Notes under the pieces: model-generated
Database searches by the model: none
Told to the model about the DNA's origin: nothing
What the model saw: only the letters and a program-made list of their open reading frames with translations
Shown: positions 28,154-36,615 of the stretch, piece after piece
How positions within the stretch are numbered: position 1 is the stretch's first letter
Layout: each line of letters begins with the position of its first letter
Assembly: GCA_002551355.1 (NCBI GenBank)
Contig: NTHE01000003.1
Coordinates: 1-64,000, forward strand
Source of the DNA: Streptomyces sp. man185
Lineage (GTDB): Bacteria > Actinomycetota > Actinomycetes > Streptomycetales > Streptomycetaceae
Direction: 5' to 3'
Length of the DNA stretch: 64,000 bases
Made by a program: the position numbers and the translations under genes

Positions 28154-28286
28154 GGGAGGCTTTCCTCTCGTTGGCCCGGTACTCGCGTCCCGCTGTCTGG
28201 TCAGGGGGGCGCGGCCGGGAGGTCGGCAGGTCTTCGGCGGTACGGGTGCGGGGGGTTCAGGGCGCGCGAGCGGTGCGCGTACGTCA

Positions 28287-28385
28287 TCACGCACATCGCC
28301 CCACGCCTCCCTGACCGCTGCCGAGGGCGCCGCTGCCCACGCGGCCGCCCTCCTTCGCGAAGGAGGAGAAGAAGTCGGTGGCCAT
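28287..28385 (-). CDS. Possible 32-residue peptide coupled to cysN
   Basis: ATG 28385 shares a base with the cysN stop (TGATG). The frame encodes 32 residues starting MATDFFSSFAKEGGRVG and ending GRCA. It contains a perfect 16-bp DNA palindrome, CTCCTTCGCGAAGGAG (28350-28365), able to form a hairpin upstream of the binding-protein gene. A Cys codon near the end of a short ORF ahead of a sulfur-import gene is reminiscent of cysteine attenuators. Evidence is positional only, and it may be meaningless. Confidence 0.3.
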   Translation of the reverse strand: MATDFFSSFAKEGGRVGSGALGSGQGGVGRCA

Positions 28386-29731
28386 CAGAAGTCCCATTCG
28401 GCGTCGTCGTCGGCGGCCTGCGCGACGGCTTCGGCGACCGCGGCGAACGCGGCGCCCGCCATTCCGGCGCTCAGCGTCGTACCGTCCGCCGGGTCGATCA
28501 GCAGGAACGAGCCGGTGCGGCGGGAGTCCTCGTACGCGTCGAGCGCGAGCGGCTCGGCGGTGCGCACGACGACCCGGCCGATGTCGTTGGCGACCAGCTG
28601 CCCGGGGTCCGGGTGCTGGGAGAGGTCGTCCAGGGTGAGCCGCGACGGGATGTCCTTGACGATCGCCTTGACGGTGCGGGTGGTGTGCTTGAGCAGCACC
28701 CGCTGGCCCACCGAGAGCGGCTGGTCGGCGACGTGGCAGACGGTCGCCTCCACGTCCTGGGTGACCGGCGGGGCGTCGTCGGCGGGGGCGATCAGGTCGC
28801 CGCGCGAGATGTCGATGTCGTCGGCCAGCCGGAGCGTCACCGACTGCGGGGCCCAGGCGATGTCGACGCTCTCCCCGAGCGCGTCGATGCCGGTGATCGT
28901 GGTCGTACGCCCCGAGGGGAGTACGGAGACGGGCTCGCCGACCCGGAACACCCCGGCGGCGATCTGGCCGGCGTACCCCCGGTAGTCGGGGTGCTCGGCG
29001 CTCTGCGGCCGGATCACGTACTGCACGGGGAAGCGGGCGTGGCAGGCGGTGAGGTCGTGGCTGACCGGCACCGTCTCCAGGTGCTCCAGGACGGTCGGCC
29101 CGCCGTACCAGTCCATGTGCGCGGAGGGCTCCACCACGTTGTCCCCGGCCAGCGCCGAGATCGGGATCGCGGTGATCTCCGGGACGCCGAGCGACGCGGC
29201 GTACGCGGTGAACTCCTCGGCTATCGCGGCGAACACGGGCTCCGCGTAGTCGACCAGGTCCATCTTGTTGACCGCCAGCACCACGTGCGGGACGCGCAGC
29301 AGGGCGGCGACGGCGGCGTGCCGGCGGGTCTGCTCGACGACCCCGTTGCGGGCGTCGACCAGCACCACGGCCAGCTCGGCCGTGGAAGCGCCGGTCACCA
29401 TGTTGCGCGTGTACTGCACATGGCCCGGGGTGTCGGCGAGGATGAACCGCCGCCGGGCGGTGGCGAAGTAGCGGTAGGCGACGTCGATGGTGATGCCCTG
29501 CTCACGCTCGGCCCGCAGGCCGTCGGTGAGCAGCGCCAGGTCCGGCGCCTCCTGGCCGCGGCCTCGCGAGGCCTGCTCGACGGCCTCCAGCTGGTCGGTG
29601 AGGATCGACTTGGAGTCGTGCAGCAGACGTCCCACGAGGGTGGACTTGCCGTCGTCGACCGACCCGGCGGTGGCGAAGCGCAGCAGAGTGGTGGCCGACA
29701 GCTGCTCGGCCGACTGGAGTTGGGTGGTCAT
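28385..29731 (-). CDS. cysN: Sulfate adenylyltransferase subunit 1 (GTPase)
   Basis: The 448-residue GTPase drives APS formation by CysD. G1 is GSVDDGKST, G3 is DTPGHVQY and G4 is NKMD, followed by two beta-barrel domains as in EF-Tu relatives. There is no fused APS-kinase domain, matching the separate cysC. ATG 29731 lies 2 nt after the cysD stop, so the pair is co-translated, as expected for the CysDN heterodimer. It ends VAQAADDDAEWDF. Confidence 0.95.
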   Translation of the reverse strand: MTTQLQSAEQLSATTLLRFATAGSVDDGKSTLVGRLLHDSKSILTDQLEAVEQASRGRGQEAPDLALLTDGLRAEREQGITIDVAYRYFATARRRFILADTPGHVQYTRNMVTGASTAELAVVLVDARNGVVEQTRRHAAVAALLRVPHVVLAVNKMDLVDYAEPVFAAIAEEFTAYAASLGVPEITAIPISALAGDNVVEPSAHMDWYGGPTVLEHLETVPVSHDLTACHARFPVQYVIRPQSAEHPDYRGYAGQIAAGVFRVGEPVSVLPSGRTTTITGIDALGESVDIAWAPQSVTLRLADDIDISRGDLIAPADDAPPVTQDVEATVCHVADQPLSVGQRVLLKHTTRTVKAIVKDIPSRLTLDDLSQHPDPGQLVANDIGRVVVRTAEPLALDAYEDSRRTGSFLLIDPADGTTLSAGMAGAAFAAVAEAVAQAADDDAEWDF

Positions 29732-29733
29732 GG

Positions 29734-30672
29734 TTAGAAGTACCCCTCGCGCTTGCGGTCTTCCATCGCGGCCTCGGACATCTTGTCGTCGGCGCGGGTC
29801 GCGCCCCGCTCGGTGAGCCGGGAGGCGGCGATCTCGGTGATCACGGCGTCCAGCGTGGTGGCGTCGGAGTCGACGGCCCCGGTGCAGGACATGTCGCCGA
29901 CCGTGCGGTAGCGCACCAGGCGGGTCTCGGTGGCCTCGTGCTCCTTCGGCCCGCCCCAGTGGCCCGCGGTCAGCCACATGCCGTTGCGGTTGAACACCTC
30001 GCGCTCGTGGGCGAAGTAGATCTCCGGCAGCTCGATCCCCTCGCGCTCGATGTACTGCCAGACGTCCAGCTCGGTCCAGTTGGAGATCGGGAAGACCCGG
30101 ACGTGCTCGCCGGGGGCGTGCCGGCCGTTGTACAGCTGCCACAGCTCGGGCCGCTGGCGGCGGGGGTCCCACTGCGAGAACTCGTCGCGCAGCGAGAACA
30201 CCCGCTCCTTGGCGCGCGCCTTCTCCTCGTCGCGCCGCCCGCCGCCGAACACCGCGTCGAAGCGGTGCTGCTGGATCGCCTCGGTGAGCGGGAGGGTCTG
30301 GAGCGGGTTGCGGGTGCCGTCGGGGCGCTCGCGGAGCTTCCCGGCGTCGATGTACTCCTGCACGGAGGCGACGTGCAGCCGCAGCCCGTGCTTCTTGACC
30401 GTACGGTCGCGGTACTCCAGGACCTCGGGGAAGTTGTGCCCGGTGTCCACGTGCAGCAGCGTGAACGGCACCGGCGCGGGCGCGAACGCCTTCAGCGCCA
30501 GGTGCAGCATCACGATGGAGTCCTTGCCGCCGGAGAACAGGATCACCGGCCGCTCGAACTCGCCCGCCACCTCGCGGAAGATGTGGACCGCCTCGGACTC
30601 CAGGGAGTCCAGGTGGCTGAGCGCGTACGGGTTCGCTGTGCCTTCCGGCACGGTGGTGGTGACGGCACTCAC
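29734..30672 (-). CDS. cysD: Sulfate adenylyltransferase subunit 2
   Basis: The 312-residue PP-loop ATP pyrophosphatase-type enzyme makes APS from sulfate and ATP. The PP-loop is ILFSGGKDSIVMLHLALKAF; later GGGRRDEEKARAKERVFS and FPISNWTELDVWQYI are diagnostic. The family C-terminus DRKREGYF is complete. GTG 30672 overlaps the cysC stop (GTGA). Confidence 0.95.
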   Translation of the reverse strand: MSAVTTTVPEGTANPYALSHLDSLESEAVHIFREVAGEFERPVILFSGGKDSIVMLHLALKAFAPAPVPFTLLHVDTGHNFPEVLEYRDRTVKKHGLRLHVASVQEYIDAGKLRERPDGTRNPLQTLPLTEAIQQHRFDAVFGGGRRDEEKARAKERVFSLRDEFSQWDPRRQRPELWQLYNGRHAPGEHVRVFPISNWTELDVWQYIEREGIELPEIYFAHEREVFNRNGMWLTAGHWGGPKEHEATETRLVRYRTVGDMSCTGAVDSDATTLDAVITEIAASRLTERGATRADDKMSEAAMEDRKREGYF

Positions 30673-31214
30673 GCCAGGCCCCTCTCGGTGAGCAGCGCGT
30701 GAAGCGCCGCCGCTGACTCCTGCACGGTCTGCTGGTGCGACTCGATCCGCAGGTCGGGCGATTCGGGCGCCTCGTAGGGGTCGTCGACCCCGGTGAGACC
30801 GCTGATCTCGCCGGCCGCCTGCTTGGCGTAAAGACCCTTCACATCGCGTACGGAGCACACCTCGACGGGGGTGGCGACGTGCACCTCCAGGTAGGTGCTC
30901 GACTCGGTGGCGTGCCGCTTGCGGACGGCCTCGCGGCTGTCGGCGAACGGGGCGATGACGGGGACCAGCACCTTCACGCCGTTGGCCGCGAGCAGTTCGG
31001 CGACGAAGCCGATCCGGGCCACGTTGGTGTGCCGGTCCTCGCGGGAGAAGCCGAGGCCCGCGGAGAGGAACTCGCGGATCTCGTCGCCGTCGAGCACCTC
31101 CACCTTGTGGCCCTCGGTCCGCAGCCGGCCCGCCAGCTCGTACGCGATGGTGGTCTTGCCCGCGCTCGGCAGACCGGTGAGCCAGATCGTGGCTCCCGTC
31201 TCCGTCACGCTCAT
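30669..31214 (-). CDS. cysC: Adenylylsulfate kinase
   Basis: The 181-residue P-loop kinase phosphorylates APS to PAPS. It has GLPSAGKTT (residues 14-22), LDGDEIREFLSAGLGFSRED and GLYAKQAAGEISGLTGVDDPYE. ATG 31214 has AGGAG six bases upstream. Because the adjacent reductase looks like an APS reductase, this kinase may mainly serve PAPS supply for sulfation or balance the APS pool (inference). Confidence 0.95.
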   Translation of the reverse strand: MSVTETGATIWLTGLPSAGKTTIAYELAGRLRTEGHKVEVLDGDEIREFLSAGLGFSREDRHTNVARIGFVAELLAANGVKVLVPVIAPFADSREAVRKRHATESSTYLEVHVATPVEVCSVRDVKGLYAKQAAGEISGLTGVDDPYEAPESPDLRIESHQQTVQESAAALHALLTERGLA

Positions 31215-31237
31215 CGAAGTCTCCTGATCAGTCGTCA

Positions 31238-31954
31238 TCAGCCGTGCAGCCCGCATTCGGTCTTGCCCCGTCCGGCCCAGCGTCCGGCCCGTGCGTCCTC
31301 GCCCTCCAGCACCCTGCGGGTGCAGGGCGCGCAGCCGACGGAGGCGTAACCGTCCATCAGCAGCGGGTTGGTGAGCACCCCGTGCTCGGCGACGTAGGCG
31401 TCCACGTCGTCCTGGGTCCAGCGGGCGATGGGGGAGACCTTCACCTTGCGGCGCTTGGCGTCCCAGCCGACGACCGGGGTGTTCGCCCGGGTCGGCGACT
31501 CGTCGCGGCGCAGCCCCGTCGCCCACGCGGTGTACGCGGTCAGGCCGTCCTCCAAGGGCTTCACCTTGCGCAGCGCGCAGCACAGGTCGGGGTTCCGGTC
31601 GTGCAGCTTCTCGCCGTGCTCCGCGTCCTGCTCGGCCACGGTCCGGCGCGGGGTGATCGTGATGACGTTGACGTCCATCACCGCGTCCACCGCGTCCCGG
31701 GTCCCGATGGTCTCCGGGAAGTGGTAGCCGGTGTCCAGGAAGACCACGTCCACGCCCGGCAGCACCCGGGAGGCCAGGTGCGCGACCACGGCGTCCTCCA
31801 TCGAGGAGGTGACGCAGAAGCGCGGCCCGAAGGCCTCGGTCGCCCACTTCAGGATCTCGGTGGCGGAGGCGTCCTCCAGCTCCCGTCCGGCCTGCTCGGC
31901 CAGCTCCTGGAGCTCTCGGTCGGTCAGCTCACCACTCAGCAGAGTGTCCGTCAT
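31238..31954 (-). CDS. cysH: Adenylylsulfate (APS) reductase
   Basis: The 238-residue reductase turns APS (or PAPS) into sulfite. The modified PP-loop is CVTSSMEDAV. The pair CCALRKVKPL plus CAPCTRRV supplies the four cysteines of a [4Fe-4S] cluster, the mark of assimilatory APS reductases rather than PAPS reductases. The catalytic Cys is in the C-terminal ECGLHG. ATG 31954 overlaps the small upstream gene (stop 31951-31953). Confidence 0.94.
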   Translation of the reverse strand: MTDTLLSGELTDRELQELAEQAGRELEDASATEILKWATEAFGPRFCVTSSMEDAVVAHLASRVLPGVDVVFLDTGYHFPETIGTRDAVDAVMDVNVITITPRRTVAEQDAEHGEKLHDRNPDLCCALRKVKPLEDGLTAYTAWATGLRRDESPTRANTPVVGWDAKRRKVKVSPIARWTQDDVDAYVAEHGVLTNPLLMDGYASVGCAPCTRRVLEGEDARAGRWAGRGKTECGLHG

Positions 31955-32130
31955 ATCCGGTCTCCTTCACCGTCGTTGCGCTGAACGCCCCGGGTCAGCA
32001 GACCCAGGAACTTCAGCTGGAACGCACGGTTGCAGGAAGCACATTCCCAGGCGCCGTGACCCGTCTCGTTGGGACGCAGGTCCTCGTCACCGCAGTACGG
32101 GCAGTAGAAGGGCGCGGCTCGCTCGCTCAT
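31951..32130 (-). CDS. Small zinc-ribbon-like protein in the sulfur operon
   Basis: The 59-residue protein has two CxxC pairs (FYCPYCGDEDL and WECASCNRAFQLKFLG), a small zinc ribbon or rubredoxin-like knuckle. It is locked between sir and cysH by overlaps at both ends (ATGA at 32127-32130, ATGA at 31951-31954), which argues for a real, co-translated gene. A role in electron delivery or assembly for sulfite reductase is plausible from position but unproven. Confidence 0.85.
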   Translation of the reverse strand: MSERAAPFYCPYCGDEDLRPNETGHGAWECASCNRAFQLKFLGLLTRGVQRNDGEGDRI

Positions 32131-33824
32131 GACAGCGACTCCGAACTGGCGCGCGCCGCCCAGGTCGCGAAGCGCTCGCCGTCCTCGCGCTCCTCCTGGA
32201 ACCGGCCGAGCACCCGCTCGACGTAGTCCGGCAGTTCGGCCGAGGTGACCTTCAGGCCACGGACCTTGCGGCCGAACCCGGCCTCCAGGCCGAGCGCCCC
32301 GCCGAGGTGCACCTGATAGCCCTCGACCTGGTCGCCGTTCTCGTCCAGCATCAACTGGCCCTTGAGACCGATGTCCGCGACCTGGATACGGGCGCAGGCG
32401 TTCGGGCAACCGTTGATGTTGATGGTGATCGGGTGGTCGAACTGCGGGATGCGCCGCTCCAGTTCGTCGATGAGGGAGGCGCCGCGCGCCTTCGTCTCGA
32501 CGATCGCCAGCTTGCAGAACTCGATGCCGGTGCAGGCCATCGTGCCGCGTCGGAACGGGGAAGGCGTGACGCGCAGGTCGAGCGCCTCCAGACCGGCGAC
32601 CAGGGACTCGACCTGCTCCTCGGCCACGTCCAGCACGATCATCTTCTGCTCGGCGGTGGTCCGCACCCGGCCGGAGCCGTGCGCCTCGGCCACCTCCGCG
32701 ATCTTGGTGAGCGTGGTCCCGTCGACCCGGCCCACCCGCGCGGCGAAGCCGACGTAGAAGCGGCCGTCCTTCTGCCGGTGCACCCCGAGGTGGTCGCGCC
32801 AGGTCTGGGCGGGCTGCTCGGGCGCGGGCCCGTCGACCAGCTTGCGCTGGAGGTAGTCGTCCTCCAGGACCTGGCGGAACTTCTCCGCGCCCCAGTCCGC
32901 GACCAGGAACTTCAGCCGGGCGCGGGTGCGCAGCCGCCGGTAGCCGTAGTCACGGAAGATCCCGATGACCCCGCCGTACACGTCGGCCACCTCGTCCAGC
33001 GGCACCCAGGCGCCGAGCCGGACCCCCAGCTTGGGGTTGGTGGAAAGGCCGCCGCCGACCCAGAGGTCGAAACCGGGGCCGTGCTCCGGGTGGTTCACGC
33101 CGACGAACGCGATGTCGTTGATCTCGTGCGCCACGTCCAGCTGCGGGGAGCCGGAGACGGCGGACTTGAACTTGCGGGGCAGGTTGGAGAAGTCGGGGTT
33201 GCCGATGAACCGGCGCTGGATCTCGTCGATCGCGGGCGTGCCGTCGATGATCTCGTTCTCGGCGATGCCGGCGACGGGGGAGCCGAGGATCACGCGGGGG
33301 GTGTCACCGCACGCCTCGGTGGTGGACAGGCCCACCTCTTCGAGCCGCCGCCAGATCTCCGGCACGTCCTCGATGCGGATCCAGTGGTACTGCACGTTCT
33401 GCCGGTCGGTGAGGTCGGCGGTGCCGCGCGCGAACTCCTGCGAGATCTCGCCGATCACCCGCAGCTGCTGCGTGGTCAGCCGGCCGCCGTCGATACGGAC
33501 GCGCAGCATGAAGTACTTGTCGTCGAGCTCCTCCGGCTCCAGCACGGCCGTCTTGCCGCCGTCGATGCCGGGCTTGCGCTGGGTGTACAGCCCCCACCAG
33601 CGCATGCGTCCGCGCAGGTCGTTCGGGTCGATGGAGTCGAAGCCGCGCTTGGAGTAGATCGTCTCAATACGTGTCCGTACGTTGAGACCGTCGTCGTCCT
33701 TCTTGAACTGCTCGTTCCCGTTGAGGGGCGTGTGGTGGCCCACGGCCCACTGACCTTCACCACGGTGGCGTCCGGCCTTGCGGCGGGGCGTGGTGGTCGC
33801 AGGCTGTTCCGGGGTAGCGGCCAT
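32127..33824 (-). CDS. sir: Ferredoxin-type sulfite reductase
   Basis: The 565-residue siroheme/[4Fe-4S] enzyme reduces sulfite to sulfide by six electrons. It has the duplicated nitrite/sulfite reductase fold. Siroheme/cluster ligands are in ACTGIEFCKLA and NGCPNAC, and DRQNVQYHWIR is in the N-terminal half. Nitrite reductase is the alternative, but the cys context supports sulfite. ATG 33824 (MAATPEQPATTTPRR) has GAAGGA upstream and gives the usual N-terminus; a GTG/ATG extension upstream is not supported. It is the first enzyme gene of the operon, 115 bp after the leader peptide. Confidence 0.94.
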   Translation of the reverse strand: MAATPEQPATTTPRRKAGRHRGEGQWAVGHHTPLNGNEQFKKDDDGLNVRTRIETIYSKRGFDSIDPNDLRGRMRWWGLYTQRKPGIDGGKTAVLEPEELDDKYFMLRVRIDGGRLTTQQLRVIGEISQEFARGTADLTDRQNVQYHWIRIEDVPEIWRRLEEVGLSTTEACGDTPRVILGSPVAGIAENEIIDGTPAIDEIQRRFIGNPDFSNLPRKFKSAVSGSPQLDVAHEINDIAFVGVNHPEHGPGFDLWVGGGLSTNPKLGVRLGAWVPLDEVADVYGGVIGIFRDYGYRRLRTRARLKFLVADWGAEKFRQVLEDDYLQRKLVDGPAPEQPAQTWRDHLGVHRQKDGRFYVGFAARVGRVDGTTLTKIAEVAEAHGSGRVRTTAEQKMIVLDVAEEQVESLVAGLEALDLRVTPSPFRRGTMACTGIEFCKLAIVETKARGASLIDELERRIPQFDHPITININGCPNACARIQVADIGLKGQLMLDENGDQVEGYQVHLGGALGLEAGFGRKVRGLKVTSAELPDYVERVLGRFQEEREDGERFATWAARASSESLS

Positions 33825-33939
33825 GGCAATACGTCCTTCGGGACTGCGGGAGGGCGGCTCTGAGCGGCACACTCGCGCTGAGGCGCGGCGGTGCGCGGGC
33901 GGGATCAGAGGTAAGAGAAGTGCGGCGGTGCTGGGGCTG

Positions 33940-34023
33940 TCAGCTCGCCGGACAGATGGCGCTGGACATGCGGCCGAGGTCGACGTGGCGTCGACTCACC
34001 AAGGCAATTCCAGTTCCAGACAT
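33940..34023 (-). CDS. Leader peptide upstream of sir
   Basis: The 27-codon ORF has the core RRHVDLGRMSSAIC near its end, which I recognise as the motif of the actinobacterial 'putative leader peptide' group found before sulfur genes. The Cys codon (TGT) lies four codons before the stop. Translation could sense Cys-tRNA and control read-through to sir, by analogy with the cysteine attenuators described in mycobacteria. No strong Shine-Dalgarno is visible. The 6-bp inverted repeat GTCCAC/GTGGAC about 30-55 nt upstream (34054-34078) and the AT-rich sequence between suggest the promoter/operator. The rest of the 387-bp gap between sir and the GNAT gene holds nothing else convincing. Confidence 0.75.
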   Translation of the reverse strand: MSGTGIALVSRRHVDLGRMSSAICPAS

Positions 34024-34211
34024 GACGGAAGCGTGTCACGCGCATCTCGGGACAGTCCACTACTATCCGCTATGTGGACGGGTTGGTCTCGAAGAGTGGG
34101 ACGATGTGGCGCCCGTCACGGGATGCGGCATCGGCATTGGCGACAAAACGCCCGCGAGCGCATCGCCCGAAGGGGGACGGTCACCGCACCGCCCCCGGGG
34201 AACGCGGACGG

Positions 34212-34808
34212 TCAGGAGGCGTACGCCCCGGGCCACGGGCCGGGCGTGGCCACGTCCGGCTCCACCTCGGTCTTCGTGTCGAAGAGCCGGAAGCCGCGCC
34301 GCAGGTAGTTCTCCATCGCGTGCGGACCGTCCTTCGAGCAGGTGTGCAGCCACACCCGCTTGGTCTCCGGCCGCTCCGGCCAGCGCTCCGCCAGGTCCCA
34401 GGCGCGCGCCACCCCGTACGAGAGCAGATGGCCGCCGATCCGCCGCCCCCGGAACGCCGGGATCAGCCCGAAGTACATGATCTCGACCACGCCGTCGTCC
34501 TGCGCGTCCAGCTCGACGTACCCGGCCGGCGTCCCGTTCTCGTATGCCACCCAGGTCTCCGCCCCGGGCCGCTCCAGGGCCTCCTGCCACTGGGCGTACG
34601 TCAGGCTCAGCCGGTCGGTCCACCGGATGTCCCCGCCCACGGCGGAGTAGAGGAAGCGGCTGAACTCCGGCAGCGGAACCTCGGACCGGACGATGCGCAC
34701 ATCACCCTCCGGCGCGCGCGCCGGGCGGAGATCGGCGGGGGAGGTCTGCTCCAGGGACCAGACGGTCACCTCGGTGGTCGGCGCTGCGGGCTGCGGGATG
34801 TCGCTCAT
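34212..34808 (-). CDS. GNAT family N-acetyltransferase
   Basis: The 198-residue cytoplasmic protein has the GNAT core: AGYVELDAQDDGVVEIMYFG (beta4), then PAFRGRRIGGHLLSYG, the acetyl-CoA pyrophosphate loop (R/QxxGxG/A variant RRIGGH), and NYLRRGFRLFDT near the end. The acceptor is unknown. A 25-residue variable N-terminus precedes the fold. It is downstream of the GAF regulator on the same strand, 115 bp away. Confidence 0.88.
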   Translation of the reverse strand: MSDIPQPAAPTTEVTVWSLEQTSPADLRPARAPEGDVRIVRSEVPLPEFSRFLYSAVGGDIRWTDRLSLTYAQWQEALERPGAETWVAYENGTPAGYVELDAQDDGVVEIMYFGLIPAFRGRRIGGHLLSYGVARAWDLAERWPERPETKRVWLHTCSKDGPHAMENYLRRGFRLFDTKTEVEPDVATPGPWPGAYAS

Positions 34809-34923
34809 GACGGCCAGAAAACCATGGAGCCGCCCGCCCGCGCACAGCGGCCCTGTTCCGGACCGCCCCGGGCAGGGGGCCGCCCGCTCCTTCGGACCGC
34901 CCGCCCGTGCACGGCGGCCCCGC

Positions 34924-36219
34924 TCAGGTGGCCCGTGCCGCCCTGCGGGCCTCCGCCACCACCGGCGCCAGGGAGTGCGGCAGCAGATCCGCGCCGTGCT
35001 CCGGATGGATCACCTCCACCTCCACCCCGTCCCCGAAGCGGTACGGGCGATGCGCCAGGACCTCCGCCAGATGACGCCGCAGCCGGGAGATCTCGGCCCG
35101 GACCGTCACCGTCCGGGTCGCGTCCCCGAAGATGTCCCGCGCCAGCTCCGATGCCGTCCGCCCCTGCCGGTGCACCGCCAGCGCGTACAGCAGCTCCGCG
35201 TGGCGCGGCGAGAGCCGCTGCGTACGGCTGCCCAGCGGTCCCGTCAGATGCACGGCGAGCGCCCGGGGCCGGCTCAGGTCCACCACCACCCGGCGCGGCG
35301 CCCCCTGCGCCCCGCCGTCGTCCACCTGCACCAGCCAGCCGCCCGGCAGCGGCTCGACCTGGCACATGCCGAGCGAGGGCAGCCACACCGGACCCGGCCG
35401 CAGCGACTTCGGCAGCGGCAGCCGGTCCACCGGAGCCATCCCGGTCACCGCCGCCAGCCGCCCGTGCCCGTCCACCGCGAGCGCCCGTCCGCCGATCCGG
35501 CACAGGATCGGCGCGGCCACCGCGCGCAGCCGCTCGATCTCCGCGAGGTGGCGCGTGCGGATCTCGCCCTCCGCGAGCCGGGCCACCGAGTCCACCAGCG
35601 CCAGCGTCGCCGGGTGGAAGGTGGACGCCGGTCCGCTGATGTCCACGATCCCGATCAGCCGGCCGTCGCGCGGGTCACGGACCGGGGCCGCCGCACAGGT
35701 CCAGCCGTGCAGCGCCCGGATGAAGTGCTCGGCCGAGTGGACCTGGACGGGGACCCGGGCGGCGAGCGCCGTACCGATCGCGTTCGTGCCGGTGGCCGCC
35801 TCGGCCCAGGCGGCCCCTTCCTCCAGGCAGATGTCGTGGGCCCGGCGCAGCACCCCCGTGTTGCCCTGCCGCCACAGCACCCGGCCCTCGGTGTCGGTCA
35901 CCACCATGATCTGCTGCGCGGCATCCGCGATCGAGGCCAGGCCCGCCCGCAGCAACGGCATCAGTTCGCCGAGTGCCGTGCTGCGGCGCCGGTGCTCGAT
36001 CTCGTCCGCCTCCAGCAGCTCGCTCTCCGGCGACTGGTCGGGATCGATGCCGCTGCGCACCACGCGGTCCCAGGAGGCGTCGATCTCCGCCCGGGGCGCG
36101 ACACCGGACCGTGCCCCCGTCAGCCGTGCCTCCCGCGCGCCGTGGAGCAACTGGGTCGCCCGGCGGTCCGCCCCCTGACCCGTCACCCGCACCAGCCCCG
36201 CCGAACCTGTGTCCGTCAT
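34924..36219 (-). CDS. GAF-domain transcriptional regulator
   Basis: The 431-residue protein has a GAF sensory domain of the AcoR type (about 85-240: AQQIMVVTDTEGRVLWRQG, EGAAWAEAATGTNAIGTALA, HGWTCAAAPVRDP). Instead of an AAA+ sigma-54 module, its C-terminus is a winged helix (LSPRHAELLYALAVHRQGRT, then TVTVRAEISRLRRHL). Streptomyces relatives are often next to aldehyde dehydrogenase genes, but none is here. ATG 36219 opens the domain-bearing frame. The upstream region holds repeated TTGCAA sites, likely its own operator. Confidence 0.88.
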   Translation of the reverse strand: MTDTGSAGLVRVTGQGADRRATQLLHGAREARLTGARSGVAPRAEIDASWDRVVRSGIDPDQSPESELLEADEIEHRRRSTALGELMPLLRAGLASIADAAQQIMVVTDTEGRVLWRQGNTGVLRRAHDICLEEGAAWAEAATGTNAIGTALAARVPVQVHSAEHFIRALHGWTCAAAPVRDPRDGRLIGIVDISGPASTFHPATLALVDSVARLAEGEIRTRHLAEIERLRAVAAPILCRIGGRALAVDGHGRLAAVTGMAPVDRLPLPKSLRPGPVWLPSLGMCQVEPLPGGWLVQVDDGGAQGAPRRVVVDLSRPRALAVHLTGPLGSRTQRLSPRHAELLYALAVHRQGRTASELARDIFGDATRTVTVRAEISRLRRHLAEVLAHRPYRFGDGVEVEVIHPEHGADLLPHSLAPVVAEARRAARAT

Positions 36220-36305
36220 GGTCCCCGTTCCCCCCGGACGCTTCCCGATCCCGCCCGGCCCATCCTGCCGTTCACCCGGCCCGGCCGCCGAGCAGTCCAC
36301 ACAAT

Positions 36306-36324
36306 GGTTGCAACCCTTTGCAAC
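36306..36324. promoter_or_regulatory. Paired TTGCAA sites upstream of the GAF regulator
   Basis: GGTTGCAACC (36306-36315, a perfect 10-bp palindrome) is followed by TTTGCAAC (36317-36324). The two TTGCAA cores are exactly 10 bp apart, one helical turn, so a dimer pair could bind the same DNA face. They lie 87 bp upstream of the regulator start. Confidence 0.5.
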
Positions 36325-36409
36325 TCTGGCGATGCCCCGTGGGTCCGTACGAGAGTGGGAGAACACTGTGCGCCGGGCCTGTCCCGGTCGCCCGGTGTCG
36401 CACAAGCAT

Positions 36410-36445
36410 GGAGGGTGGTGCCGTGTCGGCGCAGCACCACCCTCC
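36410..36445. terminator. 12-bp hairpin in the GAF regulator/DoxX gap
   Basis: A perfect stem (GGAGGGTGGTGC / GCACCACCCTCC) with a 12-nt loop lies in a 396-bp region that otherwise shows no gene. No gene end lies immediately upstream on either strand, so it may be a leftover terminator or a regulatory hairpin. Confidence 0.45.
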
Positions 36446-36615
36446 TTCGCTTGCGGCGGCTGCTGCGTCCGGCCGCCCGCGCCGCGCCGTCGTGGGCCCG
36501 GGTTTCCCGCACCTTTCCGGTCCGGCCCCTCGCGTACCGCCGATCAGCCGCCGCCCTGGAGCGTGCCGGTTTCCGAAAAGAGTGTGGTCCGCGCCGGACG
36601 GGGCACCGGTCGGAC

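Noticed and set aside
33920..34480. Plus-strand frame opposite the sir leader
   Set aside because: It overlaps the GNAT gene antisense and lacks a ribosome-binding site. The minus-strand leader peptide with the known core is a better explanation.
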